Shown here: piece after piece, positions 28,009 through 39,195 of the stretch
Numbering within the stretch: position 1 is the first letter of the stretch
Layout: every line of letters starts with the position of its first letter
Assembly: GCA_009684515.1 (NCBI GenBank)
Contig: WKKS01000001.1
Span: forward strand, 1-64,000
Direction: 5' to 3'
DNA: 64,000 bases
DNA from: Geobacter sp.
GTDB taxonomy: Bacteria; Desulfobacterota; Desulfuromonadia; Geobacterales; Pseudopelobacteraceae
Position numbers and translations under genes: made by a program
The notes under the pieces: model-generated
The model's database searches: none
What the model was told of the DNA's origin: nothing
What the model saw: the letters and a program-made list of their open reading frames with translations, nothing else

Positions 28009-28039
28009 AAAAAACCGGAGACTTTAGTCGCCGGTTTTT
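28009..28039 (-). terminator. Terminator after ppk
   Basis: The stem AAAACCGG-a-GAC with GTC-g-CCGGTTTT (one mismatch) has the loop TTTA and is followed on the minus strand by a T run from 28014 down to 28009. It closes the ppk gene upstream of the hydrogenase operon promoter. Confidence 0.75.
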
Positions 28040-28069
28040 CAGGGTATTACATATCAAACTATGTATGCA

Positions 28070-30334
28070 CTACTGTTTGTTTTTTGACTTTTTACTTTTT
28101 TGCTTGAGCACTTCTTTCTGCCTGCGCTCCGCTCTGGCAATCATCAGGCCATGACTTCCTTCAGCGTCGTCGTTCTCCAGAGGCATCCGCTGCAGATAAC
28201 TGCCGTCCGACTGCATATCCCAGGCTGAGCGGTGATCTGCCAGATGGGTATCAAACACGATCCGCAACTCTTTGGTAAGCAATGGCGACTCGACAGGACA
28301 GAGAACTTCAACCCTTGCTTCCAGATTACGTTTCATCGCATCGGCTGAAGCGATAAAATACTCGTCCGAACCACCGTTGCGGAAGTAGTAAATCCGCGAA
28401 TGCTCCAGAAAGCGCCCCACGACGCTGATAACCCGAACAGATTCCGACAAGCCGGGTATTCCGGGTCGCAGCCGACAGGTGTCACGCACTATCAGATCAA
28501 TCCTGACACCGGCCATAGAGGCCCGATAAAGAGCCTTTACAATATCTCCATCTTCCAGGGCATTCATCTTGAACTGAATCAGGCCATCACCTTTTTCCTG
28601 GTGCAGAACTATTTCCCGTTCGATCCTGGAAATCAGAGCTTTTTTCAACAGGCGTGGCGCTGGAATCAATTTTTGGTAGTTACGCTTGGCCATGAAACCG
28701 GTTGTCAAATAATTGAATAATTCGGTCACATCCTGGGCAACAACCTGGTCACACGTCAACATTCCGACATCACTGTACAGACGGGCCGTATCGGCATGGT
28801 AGTTGCCAGTGCCGATATGCACATAGCGCCGCAGACCGCTGAAATCCTGTCTCACCACCATTATCACTTTGCAGTGTGTCTTAAGCCCGACAACTCCATA
28901 AGTGACGTGTATGCCGGCCTCTTCCATCCGCTCCGCCAGCCTGATATTGGTGGCCTCATCAAAGCGGGCTTTCAGCTCTACAACAACCGCTACCTGCTTG
29001 CCGTTCTGGGCCGCCAGCAGCAGTGCATCTATAATTCGGCTTTGGCTGGAGGTCCGGTAAAGCGTCATTTTTATGCCGCGTACTTTGGGATCAATCGCCG
29101 CCTCTCGCAAAAATCGCTCGACAGAGGTCGAAAAAGATTCATAGGGGTGCTGAAGAAGAACCGAACCGGCATCTCGGATGACATGAAATATATTGCGCTG
29201 GGTCAGCAGAAGCGGATGGTCGATGGGATGATGAATCTGGTCATGCATGCGGGGATAGTCCAACTTCACCAGCTCAAAAAGATCGCGTAATGCAAGCAGG
29301 CCCGGGACCTCAAAGACGTCGTTTTCCCCGTCCAGCTCAAGCTCAGCAGCTAATCGCCCGCGATGCACCGGATCCATGCCGGAGCCTATCTCCAGTCGGA
29401 CGATCGGGGCGAACTTGCGCTCTTTCAACTCAGACTCGATCATTTCCATCAAATCATCGGCCTCATCTTCGTCTTTTTCTGTGTTGGCATTGCGCGTAAC
29501 CCGGAATATTTCACAGGAGATGATCTCCATCCCCGGGAAAAGCATATCCAGATTGTTGCACATTACATCTTCCAACCTGACGAAGTGGTCCCCCTTCCCC
29601 ACCCTGATAAAACGCGAAGTTCCGAGTCCGACCGGGACCTTGACCCGCACCAGAGATGTGTCACGCCCCCTGGGAACGCGCACCGTTACCAGCAGATTGA
29701 GCGAAAGATTGGAGATAAAAGGAAACGGGTGGGCAGGATCAATTGACTGCGGCGTCAGAAGTGGAAATATGTTTGCGTAGTAATGTTCACGCAGCAGTTT
29801 GCGCTCTTTCGGCATCAAATCGACGTAGCGTTCGATCAGAATGTTCTTTTCTTCCAGAAGCTTGCAGACCCGGGCCAGCAAAGCTTCCTTGCGCGCCTCC
29901 ATGGCACGTATAATAGCGTGGCACTCCGTAACCTGCTGCCTGGCGGAGCGACCATCCAGAGTCAATTCACGCATGCCGGCCCCGATCTGCTGCTTTAGGC
30001 CGCCGATACGCTTCATGAAAAACTCGTCCAGATTGGCACTGACAATCGCAATAAACTTAAGCCGCTCCAAAAGCGGCGTCCGGTCATCCTCCGCCTCATG
30101 CAGTACGCGACTGTTAAACTCCAGCCAGGTCAGCTCCCGATTGAGGTACCATTGGCTATCTGAAAGGTCGAATTCAGGCTCCGGGGATTTTGGAAGGGCG
30201 GCAACACCCTGTTTGTCCGGGCTTTGTGAAGTTTTGGATTTCTTTCCTTTTGCAGGTTTGCCTGCCGAAACTGCGGACTCGGCAGGCTTGACTTTTTTGG
30301 GAGCCTGTTTTTTAGGGGATCGGATTGCGGTCAC
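28070..30334 (-). CDS. ppk: Polyphosphate kinase 1
   Basis: At 754 residues it is longer than usual (about 690-700) because of a lysine/proline-rich N-terminal extension of about 55 residues. The PPK1 start then follows as YLNRELTWLEFNSRVLHEA. The phospholipase-D-like catalytic half contains LKTHCKVIMVVR with the autophosphorylated His and, later, EHSRIYYFRNGG with the second His. The enzyme makes polyphosphate from ATP reversibly. It stands alone between the hybrid kinase and hydrogenase operons with its own terminator. Confidence 0.95.
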   Translation of the reverse strand: MTAIRSPKKQAPKKVKPAESAVSAGKPAKGKKSKTSQSPDKQGVAALPKSPEPEFDLSDSQWYLNRELTWLEFNSRVLHEAEDDRTPLLERLKFIAIVSANLDEFFMKRIGGLKQQIGAGMRELTLDGRSARQQVTECHAIIRAMEARKEALLARVCKLLEEKNILIERYVDLMPKERKLLREHYYANIFPLLTPQSIDPAHPFPFISNLSLNLLVTVRVPRGRDTSLVRVKVPVGLGTSRFIRVGKGDHFVRLEDVMCNNLDMLFPGMEIISCEIFRVTRNANTEKDEDEADDLMEMIESELKERKFAPIVRLEIGSGMDPVHRGRLAAELELDGENDVFEVPGLLALRDLFELVKLDYPRMHDQIHHPIDHPLLLTQRNIFHVIRDAGSVLLQHPYESFSTSVERFLREAAIDPKVRGIKMTLYRTSSQSRIIDALLLAAQNGKQVAVVVELKARFDEATNIRLAERMEEAGIHVTYGVVGLKTHCKVIMVVRQDFSGLRRYVHIGTGNYHADTARLYSDVGMLTCDQVVAQDVTELFNYLTTGFMAKRNYQKLIPAPRLLKKALISRIEREIVLHQEKGDGLIQFKMNALEDGDIVKALYRASMAGVRIDLIVRDTCRLRPGIPGLSESVRVISVVGRFLEHSRIYYFRNGGSDEYFIASADAMKRNLEARVEVLCPVESPLLTKELRIVFDTHLADHRSAWDMQSDGSYLQRMPLENDDAEGSHGLMIARAERRQKEVLKQKSKKSKNKQ

Positions 30335-30437
30335 ATTGTCTCCAGAAAATTGATATAAATCTCTTTAGTTCAATACTACAACAATATTTGGCCACTGCAA
30401 CAGTACCATACCAGACAAAAGCACCTGAATATCGATT

Positions 30438-33311
30438 TCACACCTCCCGATCCAGCATTTCCCGCACTTTCCTCAATAATTGCATTGGCATGATCGGCTT
30501 CAGAATCAGCTCAGCATCCTCATGCAGCTCACCCCTGTTTTTTATAAAATCGGCAGTATAACCGCTGCAGAACAACACTTTTGCATCTTTGCTGAGTTGC
30601 TTGATCTCAACGAACGCCTCCGCCCCGTTTTTCCTCGGCATGATTATATCCATAATGACGAGCTTGATTTTTTCCCGATTCACACCAAACAGTTCAACGG
30701 CACTTTGACCATCGTCAGCCAGTATAACGTTATAACCTGATTTATTCAGAATTGACTCAATCAGCGACCGGACAGGTTGATCGTCCTCAACCAGCAAAAT
30801 TGTTTCCGTGCCGCCAACTGGCGGCAGAAGCGGTGTTGGTTTCAATTCGGACTTCTGCTGAAATGTTATTGTCGGCAGATATATTCTGAAGAGGGTTCCG
30901 TTTCCCGGCTCACTATAGACATTAATATATCCATTGTGCTGTTTTACGATACCATAAACTATTGACAATCCAAGGCCGGTACCCTTACCGATATCCTTGG
31001 TCGTAAAAAATGGATCAAAGATTTTACTCCTGACTTCCTCACTCATGCCCGTACCGGAATCTGTGACTGTCAATAGGGCATACGAACCGGGAGCACCGTA
31101 GCCGTGTGCGCTGACAAATGAATCATCCAGTTCCAAAAGTGAAGTTTCGACAGCGATAATACCGCCATTAGGCATCGCATCCCTGGCGTTCGTAGCCAGA
31201 TTGATCAAAATCTGCCCGATCTGCCCCACATCAACATTCACATTAACAGGCTCACAGCTGAGGTTGGTGATCAGCCGGATATCTTCTCCAATAACCCTGC
31301 GCAACAGTTTACTGACATTCTGGACAATATCGTTCAGATCGGCTTGTACAAGGGCCATGACCTGCTTGCGGCTGAAAGCCAGCAGACTCCCCGTAAGATT
31401 CGCCGCCCTTTCCGATGCGGCCAGAATATGGGTTATGTGTTCACGGGCCAAATCACCCGGTTTGGTGCTTGCCCGAAGCAACTCGCTGTAGCCGGCAATA
31501 ACAGTCAGAATATTATTAAAGTCGTGGGCAATACCTCCGGCAAGCTGGCCGATTGCTTCCATCTTTTGAGACTGGCGGAGTTGTTCCTCCAGTTTTTTCC
31601 GATCCGTAATATCAGACAAAAAACCGTCAATCAAAACAGTCGCCCCATCATTGTCAAGAACGGTTCCGGCACTGATTGAAACCCAGATAACCTGCATATC
31701 TTTGCGGTACAGCTGAACTTCGCGGCTGTAGATTCCGCCGCATTTGACGATCTCGGATAAGAAATCTGCCAGTTGATCAGGATAGACAAAGAATTGCTTT
31801 TGAACATCAGGGGCCACGGCCACAAGTTCGCCTGGCGATTCATAACCCAGTATATTTGACATGGCGGGGTTCACACTCAGCAACTGTCCTTCAATCGACG
31901 CCTGAAAAAGACCCTCCAGGGCATTTTCAAAAATTTTCCGGTATTTTTCTTCGCTTCTGCGCAAATCCTCCATTGTCATCTTGAGTCGGCCGGTCATTAC
32001 ATTAAATGAAGTGGCCAATTCGCCAATCTCGTCACGGGATTGGATATCCACCACCTGATCAAGATCACCCTGGATGATAGTGTCCACAGCATCCTTCAAC
32101 TGCAACACCGGTCGTCCGATGGTCCACGCTATGAAAATGCCAAACAAGCCAAAGAGGATCGTAATTATAAATCCTGCGAAAATCATATCACCGGCCATAC
32201 GACTCCGGCCGTCGCCTAATATGGCATGATATGACTGCAGCTCATCCTCATACACACTGGTTCCGATTACCCAGTCCCAAGGTTCATAATAAGCCAAGCG
32301 CGCTATCTTCCAGCGCGGCCTGGATTCTCCCGGATTTTGCCAAAGGTAGCGAACTGTGGCCAATTCTCCGGATGACAAAGTTACCGCCTTGGAAACAATC
32401 TCCTGAATAACCTTTTGGCCACTACTGTCTTTGACTTCCCAGACATCTTCACCATCACGTCCTCCTTTTTGCGAGAAAACGTAATGGCCCCGCTTTTGTC
32501 CGCTTCCACTCAACACGTAAACATAACCGGTCTTACCAACACTTGTTTCAATGATCGTCTTACGCAATAGAGATTCAATGGTCTTCTGCTGGATTCCAAC
32601 GTAGAGCATGCCAACAAGGTTGCCATTGCTACCATAAATTGGCTGATATGCTGTCAGATACCACTCATTTACCGCGAAAGCACGACCGTGATAGGTTTCA
32701 CCCCTCAGAATAGACCTGATAACCGGGTCCGGAGTACCATCCGGATGCATGGCAGGAATGAAGCTGCCAACAGCCCGCTTGTGACTGCTGTCCTTAACCG
32801 TTGTGGCAACCCTCAGCATGTCGCCATTTTTATTCATGCGCTGAAATATTGTAGCTGTTTCTCCAACCATCCGCGTGACAGAATCTACGATCGGGGTTTC
32901 TCTGTCCGGTTGGCTGTTATTGCCCAGCCACCGGCCACCAACCAACATCTTGGGGAGACTGATCGACTGACTTTTGCCGGACATTTGATTGGTCGCATTC
33001 CAAATGACAAATTCGTTGGACAAACTGACTTCGCCAGTTTGATTAAGCTCGTGCGTGGCGACATTCAGGTTGTAATTAACCCTCTTTTGCACAGCTTCAT
33101 TTTCAGTTCTGGCAAGGTTGTAGACCCCCTGTGTGATGTGGTCGAGATCAGTATCAATAAGAGCATCAACCTCTCTTTGAGCCAAGAGGTTGTACTGGCC
33201 GCTTTGCCAGACCGCCAGCACAACCAGAACAACAGCCGTGATAAGCACACTGCCCGCCCCCAGCAGTGAAACCTTGACATTAAGGCGCAGTTTTTTAAAG
33301 TATTCTAACAT
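30438..33311 (-). CDS. Hybrid sensor histidine kinase (Cache-HAMP-PAS-HisKA-HATPase-REC)
   Basis: I start at ATG 33311 ([10 protein letters not shown]), just before the first membrane helix. The 957-residue protein has a large periplasmic Cache_3-Cache_2-type sensor (about 40-360) with two blocks like [20 protein letters not shown] and [14 protein letters not shown] second helix and HAMP lie at about 370-445, and PAS at about 455-570. HisKA has [11 protein letters not shown] near 600, and the ATPase has [10 protein letters not shown] and [11 protein letters not shown] receiver domain follows (about 830-950, phospho-Asp in LVIMDIIMP). No DNA-binding regulator is adjacent, so the output partner is unknown. 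The ligand may be a small organic acid, from the family only. Confidence 0.9.
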   Translation of the reverse strand: MLEYFKKLRLNVKVSLLGAGSVLITAVVLVVLAVWQSGQYNLLAQREVDALIDTDLDHITQGVYNLARTENEAVQKRVNYNLNVATHELNQTGEVSLSNEFVIWNATNQMSGKSQSISLPKMLVGGRWLGNNSQPDRETPIVDSVTRMVGETATIFQRMNKNGDMLRVATTVKDSSHKRAVGSFIPAMHPDGTPDPVIRSILRGETYHGRAFAVNEWYLTAYQPIYGSNGNLVGMLYVGIQQKTIESLLRKTIIETSVGKTGYVYVLSGSGQKRGHYVFSQKGGRDGEDVWEVKDSSGQKVIQEIVSKAVTLSSGELATVRYLWQNPGESRPRWKIARLAYYEPWDWVIGTSVYEDELQSYHAILGDGRSRMAGDMIFAGFIITILFGLFGIFIAWTIGRPVLQLKDAVDTIIQGDLDQVVDIQSRDEIGELATSFNVMTGRLKMTMEDLRRSEEKYRKIFENALEGLFQASIEGQLLSVNPAMSNILGYESPGELVAVAPDVQKQFFVYPDQLADFLSEIVKCGGIYSREVQLYRKDMQVIWVSISAGTVLDNDGATVLIDGFLSDITDRKKLEEQLRQSQKMEAIGQLAGGIAHDFNNILTVIAGYSELLRASTKPGDLAREHITHILAASERAANLTGSLLAFSRKQVMALVQADLNDIVQNVSKLLRRVIGEDIRLITNLSCEPVNVNVDVGQIGQILINLATNARDAMPNGGIIAVETSLLELDDSFVSAHGYGAPGSYALLTVTDSGTGMSEEVRSKIFDPFFTTKDIGKGTGLGLSIVYGIVKQHNGYINVYSEPGNGTLFRIYLPTITFQQKSELKPTPLLPPVGGTETILLVEDDQPVRSLIESILNKSGYNVILADDGQSAVELFGVNREKIKLVIMDIIMPRKNGAEAFVEIKQLSKDAKVLFCSGYTADFIKNRGELHEDAELILKPIMPMQLLRKVREMLDREV

Positions 33312-33654
33312 TGTTATTTTCCAATCCTTACACAGACACAACAGATCGTATAAAACTCACGTACTGTGTGCGAGTATTATAGCAAACAGCCCGATATGTC
33401 TAGAAAATAGAAGCACTTACTCCTGCAAAAGCAATATTACAAACATTGTTATACACACAACTCAGTACATTTACTAAACAGGCTAATCGCAAAACCGATC
33501 AACACAGAAGTCAGTGAATATTGTAACGTGCGTCTTTGCAGCATTTTTCTTAGTTGATATGCCAGGATTGTTGTCGTATACCTCAACTCTGCAAAAGAAG
33601 TATTCTGAGGATCAATTGGTCAGTTGCACAACTTTTTGGGAGGATAAAAAGATT
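33312..33654 (+). other. Intergenic region between hybrid kinase and methyltransferase
   Basis: This divergent region of about 340 bp is AT-rich. An open frame extends the methyltransferase upstream to 33514, adding 47 residues, but these lack a ribosome site and do not resemble the family. I see no hairpin terminator or RNA gene, and no convincing promoter pair. Confidence 0.4.
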
Positions 33655-34470
33655 ATGGCAGAGCAGTCACCCCGCTACATAATGGAACACGAGGATGAGG
33701 CAGTACGTCTGGAGATGAAGACCGATTACCAGAGGTTAGCCAACCAGGCCTTGTGGGCCGGAATCAAACCCGGCATGCGGGTAGCAGACATAGGATGCGG
33801 TTCCGGTATCACCACATCATACCTGCATCAACTGGTTCAACCCGGAGGTACTGCCGTGGGAGTGGATGCTTCTGCGTCACGAATCAGTCATGCAACGAAA
33901 CAATATGGATCAATGGGAGTTGAATTTGTCTGCAGAAGTTTTTACGAACCGCTGGAAGATCTGGGGAAATTTGATTTTATCTGGGTCCGTTTTGTGCTGG
34001 AATACCACCGTAACGGCTGTCGCGACATCGTAAGAAACCTGTCAGAACTTTTGCGGCCCGGTGGAATCCTTTGCCTGATCGATCTTGATTACAACTGTTT
34101 GAGCCACTTCGGACTCAGCTCCAGACTTGAAAGAACAGTCAACGGCATCATGGGAAAGCTGGAAAAAGACCATGATTTCGACCCTTATGTCGGGAGAAAA
34201 CTTTACTCTTTTCTTTATGACCTTGGCTTTAAGGATATTAAGGTGGATGTTGGGATGCATCATCTGATTTATGGGGTGCTTAACGAGGTTGATGCTTACA
34301 ATTGGACAAAAAAAGTAGAAGTGGCGGCAAAAAATTCAGGATATCTGTTTGATGAATATTTGGGTGGGTACGATGAGTTTGTGGATGAATTCGAGAGTTT
34401 TTTTGCAGATCCGCGACGCTTCACCTATACACCACTGATCTCCTGCAGGGGAAGCAAACCGCCAAGTTGA
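33655..34470 (+). CDS. SAM-dependent class I methyltransferase
   Basis: The start ATG 33655 (MAEQSPRYIMEHEDEA) has GGGAGG 11 nt upstream. The 271-residue protein has the class I SAM-binding motif VADIGCGSGITTSYL (about residues 47-61), GVDAS as motif II, and a post-motif with LLRPGGILCLIDLDYN. This is a methyltransferase of the UbiE/small-molecule type. The substrate is not indicated. It stands alone on the plus strand and converges with the HD-GYP gene with only about 20 bp between stops. Confidence 0.8.
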   Translation: MAEQSPRYIMEHEDEAVRLEMKTDYQRLANQALWAGIKPGMRVADIGCGSGITTSYLHQLVQPGGTAVGVDASASRISHATKQYGSMGVEFVCRSFYEPLEDLGKFDFIWVRFVLEYHRNGCRDIVRNLSELLRPGGILCLIDLDYNCLSHFGLSSRLERTVNGIMGKLEKDHDFDPYVGRKLYSFLYDLGFKDIKVDVGMHHLIYGVLNEVDAYNWTKKVEVAAKNSGYLFDEYLGGYDEFVDEFESFFADPRRFTYTPLISCRGSKPPS

Positions 34471-34492
34471 GCAAATATCAATTTAAGAAGGG

Positions 34493-36775
34493 TCAGCATT
34501 CCTGTGGGCAATCCCCTCCGATACATCTATTCAGAAATGCTTCAAGAAACCTCTCGGCCATATCCTTGCACTCCAGAAGTTCGACACCGAAACCGGCTGA
34601 CATGGTTGTTTTCCTGGATTGTCCCGAGTTTACCCAGGCGATTCTCCCATTAGCTTCGATGACCGTTGAAGTATCCGGAATCGTAATGGACAATTCGACT
34701 GGATGACCTTCAGGGACATCTTCATCGCTTGCGATAAAAACCCCCTTCATACTCAAATCTTCACTGTTGCCAATAAAGCTTCTGCCGTTTACTCGAAAAG
34801 TGACCGGCACTCTGGCCGATATCCTGGTTCTCCGCCGCTCACTAAAGCTGGCCAGTTCGTCAGCATTCAACGGCACATACTCGTATGTCTTCGAGTAATA
34901 GCTTAGAAACGCCTCCACGATCCGTTTGTCAAATTTCTTGCCGCTTTCCTCAAACAACGACTGGAACGCATCTTCAAGATACATCGGCTCACGGTAATGG
35001 CGCTTGGCGGTAATCGCTTCAAAATAATCGGCCACGGCAATGATTTTGGATCCCAAAGGCACCTCATGCCCCATCAATCCGTTAGGGTAACCGCTCCCGT
35101 CCAGCTTTTCATGGTGTGCCCCGGCAATTTCCGGAACCTTGCAGTAAATTCCCTCGAAATTGATTTGAGACAGTATTTCCCGAGTTTTAGAGGCATGGGT
35201 CTTGACGATTGCATACTCTTCTTTACTCAGCAGACCAGGTTTTTTAAGGATGGCATCCGGCACCCCGATTTTACCGTAATCGTGCAACAAAGCTGCCACA
35301 CGGATCGTTTCACAGTCATCGGGTGAAAGGTTCAGCTCTTTGCAGATACCAACAGAATACTCGGTAACCATCTCCGAATGACCGGCTGTCAAAGAATCAC
35401 GGGCGTCAATACTGGCTGCCAATACTTTCAGAACAGAATTGAACTGGCGAATCTTCGCCTCAATCAATTCAGCATTACGAAGACTGATGCCTAAAAATGA
35501 CGCGATCCCCATCAGCAAGCTAATATCACTTTGAACAAGCGGTTTCTTAGTTTTGACGTTATCTACAGTAAGTATTCCAATCGATTTACCTTCACAAAGT
35601 ATGGGACAGCAGATAAAAGAATGTGATCCAATTTTTTTAGCAAACTCCATGCTTTTTGGTGATAAGTTCCCAATAATATCATTGATGTCATTGACAAGAA
35701 TCGGGCGTTGTTCCCTAAAACAAATGTTGAATACACCCTTGGATTGAGGGCGATCAAGATTGAAAGACATTGAATAGTACTGATCGCGCTGTTCAGCGGA
35801 ATACCCATACCCATCGTAAAGAATCAGCCTGTTAATTTCAGTATTTGCGAGTAGAATAAGACCACGATCATATTCAAGCCTTTTTTCCATGGTCCGAATT
35901 ACATTCGAAAGTATTTCGTCACGATTAGAGTATCTGCCTAAAGCCTGACCAATTTCATTGATCATCAATGCATTGTTGTAGTTACTATTTATTTGTTCTA
36001 AAAGACTGTCAGTTGAATCGTTGGTGTTATTCAGACTTGCCTTCAATTCTTTTAGTTCATTTTTGGCAACGATATATGCAAAAACAAACGCGATGGACAT
36101 AAACAGCGGAAATAAATTTACCAAAAGTTCTAGTCGATTCAAAAAAAGCAGCGACATCAAAAAAATAGCCAGAAATACTGTTACACCGATCCCACACTTT
36201 TTCAAATAAACTGAAACCGGTTTTTCCCAACTGATTATGTAGCGGCATGACTTGCCACCCTTAAAAAGACACTCCGTATGTTCCACATGAGGTAGATCAA
36301 AACCAAACCTCAGTACTATAGCTTCAAAAAGACCGAGTCTGTTCTCACATTGAAACGGTTTTTCCTCCATTCCTTCGTATGGTGTAACTACAATTTCAAC
36401 TTTGTTTGATGAAATAATTTTCGATTGGCAGGTTGAAGATCTGGTAAAATTCGACATTATCTTGTTTATGATTTCAAATGTAGTTGCCGGACCTACAATG
36501 CCTAATATGAACTGCCGCATTATTCCTAGTGCATCCGGTGATGCGGCGTATCGCCCGGCTTCTCTAGCAATCTCTTCATTGCCGGTAAGTTGAACGAGCC
36601 TGTAATAAAAACGATCAACTTGCTCCTGGGTGAACCAATGGCCTTGGTCTGCAACCTCGTAGGTTTCCATACCGGCAGAATTTAATAGTTCGCTTACATC
36701 AATGTAACTGTACTTGTTTTTAACAAGTTTGATGTAGGTTTCGATAATTTTGCTATTATAGAGCGGTTTTTCCAT
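34493..36775 (-). CDS. HD-GYP c-di-GMP phosphodiesterase with GAF and C-terminal PilZ
   Basis: The start is taken at ATG 36775 (MEKPLYNSKI). The 760-residue protein has an N-terminal sensory region (about 1-185) that ends in a V4R-like phrase (TECLFKGGKSCRYIISW). Two membrane helices follow (about 195-245), then a GAF domain (about 270-425). The HD-GYP domain lies at about 430-620 with LLHDYGKIG and HHEKLDGSGYP. The C-terminal PilZ domain (about 640-755) has RISARVPV and DLSMKGVFI. All HD and GYP residues are kept, so it should degrade c-di-GMP, while PilZ would bind it, suggesting feedback. It precedes no regulator but lies 51 nt after another PilZ gene, probably one operon. Confidence 0.88.
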   Translation of the reverse strand: MEKPLYNSKIIETYIKLVKNKYSYIDVSELLNSAGMETYEVADQGHWFTQEQVDRFYYRLVQLTGNEEIAREAGRYAASPDALGIMRQFILGIVGPATTFEIINKIMSNFTRSSTCQSKIISSNKVEIVVTPYEGMEEKPFQCENRLGLFEAIVLRFGFDLPHVEHTECLFKGGKSCRYIISWEKPVSVYLKKCGIGVTVFLAIFLMSLLFLNRLELLVNLFPLFMSIAFVFAYIVAKNELKELKASLNNTNDSTDSLLEQINSNYNNALMINEIGQALGRYSNRDEILSNVIRTMEKRLEYDRGLILLANTEINRLILYDGYGYSAEQRDQYYSMSFNLDRPQSKGVFNICFREQRPILVNDINDIIGNLSPKSMEFAKKIGSHSFICCPILCEGKSIGILTVDNVKTKKPLVQSDISLLMGIASFLGISLRNAELIEAKIRQFNSVLKVLAASIDARDSLTAGHSEMVTEYSVGICKELNLSPDDCETIRVAALLHDYGKIGVPDAILKKPGLLSKEEYAIVKTHASKTREILSQINFEGIYCKVPEIAGAHHEKLDGSGYPNGLMGHEVPLGSKIIAVADYFEAITAKRHYREPMYLEDAFQSLFEESGKKFDKRIVEAFLSYYSKTYEYVPLNADELASFSERRRTRISARVPVTFRVNGRSFIGNSEDLSMKGVFIASDEDVPEGHPVELSITIPDTSTVIEANGRIAWVNSGQSRKTTMSAGFGVELLECKDMAERFLEAFLNRCIGGDCPQEC

Positions 36776-36826
36776 CACACAAAGTGTCCCATACAATTGT
36801 CAGCAGTTTGTAGAATCAATTGAATA

Positions 36827-38881
36827 CTAAACCGCACTAAAAAATCTATCGCAAAACTTAAAATATTGGTCAAGGTAATCCAAATTCAGTATGCATAGAG
36901 TATAAATTTTTTCGATCAAAATAGATTCTCGCTCAGCATAAGAAACAGGATACATAAGAACTGGCATTTCCAAATGTTCGTATCCTTCTGCAGCCTTAGA
37001 TAGCGCTGAATCGATAAATAGTCGAGGAATAGTCTCATCGATTATTATCACAGACACGCAGTTGGTAAGATTGGTCATGTTAAGTCCGATATCAGTAATA
37101 TTTGCCAGGATCAATGCTTTCAGTTCACCACCTTCAAGTAAAGAATAGAGATGCTTTTTCTTTTTGAATCCCATCCGTTGATATTCTGCTGTTAATTCGT
37201 CCTGAGAAAAAATTCCAGGTTGCAAATCAAAAGCATCGATCATGAGTCCCCCTGATACATGGTCGTAAAACCTCTTCAGTTCTTCAATATCCTCGGGACG
37301 AGTTGCCGTTAGTGACCAGGCTCCACCAAGCAACTCATGATTGACGTCTGCTTTTCGGTAATGAAAATAGGCAAATTTATCAAGAGACATGCCTTTGGGA
37401 TCATCAATTTCATTGGCAAATCCTCCGAAAACACGGTTTGGAAACTTGTTATCAGGCCTGTAATAACTGAAGAGATATTTCAGGTGTGCTGATTGTAAAT
37501 GATGAAGATCATTTGCATAACAACTGACCTGTTTAAGCACCATAATACCAGCCTTAAGGGATTCTTTCTTGCTGGCGGCATGATGATGAATCAACCAAGA
37601 ATTTTCGTAACAACGCACCATGGAAATGTGACCCAAAATAGTCCCTTTTTCCTGATGGATAAAATGCCGGGCAATGCCTGGGTTATGATTGTATAACTGT
37701 TCATAAAGTCTTTTAACTTCAAGCTTATTTGTCTGAAAAAAAGCATATTTTTCAGGGTAAATAAATCCGGTTTCAAAGAAGAAATCCCAGAGCGCATCCA
37801 TATCTACACTAGTGCAGACATACGAGTTTTTGTTGTCTACCTGGTGTAGTAAAGAAGACAATTTGACATGGTCTTCCATAGCCATGTCCATAATTGTCAG
37901 ACCACATTTTACAAAACCATCTTTTTCATTATTGATGCTTGAATTGCGGTAAATTACCTGAGCTCGGCAGTTAATCTTGAAACTTTGCGCAAAGTTCAGC
38001 TGTAATTCAGGAATTATCATTCCTGCAAACAACATTGAGTTTGCAACTCCCTCCTCGACCGAGAATCCGGATCCAGAGAGATCGATAGTTTTTAGACTGA
38101 TGGTCCTACCGGTGAGGGGATGAACAAAGATCGCATTGGGTGTGGGTATTAATGCATATCGTGTACTACGAAATTGTTTGGGTTTATATCGTTGAATCCG
38201 ATCATGGACAGGGGACAAGACAAAGATACCACTGTTATGTTCTAAGGTTTGACGAATAATTTTACATTCACCGGAGTACAGAAATTCGTGACTGGAATGC
38301 AATTGCAAGTTGACCGTTGATATGGAATTAATCCACTGAAAAGCATGAGCCGTAGGGGCCGCTACCTGTATTCGAAACGAGACCGGACTGCAATCGAGCA
38401 GGGTGCCTCTAAATATTGCGCTACTCTGAGTAAAGTGCGCTTGAATTCCTTCACAGACTTGGCGTTTGGTTTTTCTGGAGAAGGATTCACTGCAAGTCTC
38501 CGGCAATATGAGACTGATTCCTTTTTCGTCTATACTTATTAACTCAGGATCAACCAGCAAACATTTTTTGCCGTCGGTCACAAACAGATTTTGAAAAGTG
38601 TGTGATTTAAGTATCCAAGGATCAGTAAAATCGTTCCATACACAATCCAGTCGTTCACCAGCACACGGAAGCGGTATTGCCGATATTGCCAGTATGCTGC
38701 CGTATTTTTTATGAACCAGATTGACCAGTATGGTGCGATCTTGAAAATTCAAGTAATTAAGTTTGTTGACCAAATAACGTTTGGGGATAATTTTTGTCTT
38801 TTCAGGCTTAATTAGCTGAATAGCAGAGGCTTCAAGAACATCTAGGGAAATGCGGCGCGGTACGATATGCAGTTTATCCAT
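36827..38881 (-). CDS. PilZ protein fused to acetyltransferase-like C-terminal region
   Basis: 684 residues. An N-terminal PilZN-like beta region (about 20-225) precedes a PilZ domain (about 230-345) marked by RSTRYALIP and IDLSGSGFSVEEG. The C-terminal half (about 350-684) has two blocks reminiscent of GNAT/N-acyl-transferase folds (for example ARHFIHQEKGTILGHISMVR, SYYRPDNKFPNRVFGGFANE). I cannot name the substrate. The DxSxxG motif is present, whereas the RxxxR arm is degenerate (RSTRY). It is the upstream gene of the HD-GYP-PilZ protein, so c-di-GMP probably controls its transferase-like activity. Fold assignment of the second half is tentative. Confidence 0.6.
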   Translation of the reverse strand: MDKLHIVPRRISLDVLEASAIQLIKPEKTKIIPKRYLVNKLNYLNFQDRTILVNLVHKKYGSILAISAIPLPCAGERLDCVWNDFTDPWILKSHTFQNLFVTDGKKCLLVDPELISIDEKGISLILPETCSESFSRKTKRQVCEGIQAHFTQSSAIFRGTLLDCSPVSFRIQVAAPTAHAFQWINSISTVNLQLHSSHEFLYSGECKIIRQTLEHNSGIFVLSPVHDRIQRYKPKQFRSTRYALIPTPNAIFVHPLTGRTISLKTIDLSGSGFSVEEGVANSMLFAGMIIPELQLNFAQSFKINCRAQVIYRNSSINNEKDGFVKCGLTIMDMAMEDHVKLSSLLHQVDNKNSYVCTSVDMDALWDFFFETGFIYPEKYAFFQTNKLEVKRLYEQLYNHNPGIARHFIHQEKGTILGHISMVRCYENSWLIHHHAASKKESLKAGIMVLKQVSCYANDLHHLQSAHLKYLFSYYRPDNKFPNRVFGGFANEIDDPKGMSLDKFAYFHYRKADVNHELLGGAWSLTATRPEDIEELKRFYDHVSGGLMIDAFDLQPGIFSQDELTAEYQRMGFKKKKHLYSLLEGGELKALILANITDIGLNMTNLTNCVSVIIIDETIPRLFIDSALSKAAEGYEHLEMPVLMYPVSYAERESILIEKIYTLCILNLDYLDQYFKFCDRFFSAV

Positions 38882-39195
38882 TCTTATCCACCTTCACTAA
38901 TAATGGGGTTAAGAGGAGTGGGAACCGTTTTGAAGCTCAATTAAGTACATCCGACGACAAAACGGTAAACCTGTTCAGTCATATGTGATAATAGCCATAT
39001 GAGCAGGGGACACTTCCATGTCTGTTCATACTTGATTGTAGCGTTGTCTTTTAACACATCTCATGAATCGCCACAAGCTCAATTAAAACCTGCATTACAG
39101 GCATGTTTCAAAACTTATTATGCAGCCGCAAGCCATCAACATCCGACCTTCGAAATTTGCAACTAGAGTGACAGATGTGGTAAATATTGGAAACT
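38882..39195 (+). other. Intergenic region between PilZ fusion and helicase genes
   Basis: About 310 bp between divergent genes. A 12-nt direct repeat (AAGCTCAATTAA) occurs near 38933 and near 39077. No ORF, RNA gene or clear terminator is seen. The phrase GCAGGGGACACTTCC near 39004 resembles transposon-end text found in many genomes, but no partner end is visible. Confidence 0.4.

Noticed and set aside
39004..39040. Transposon-end-like GGGGACACTTCC text
   Set aside because: A single short match without a partner end or transposase is not enough.
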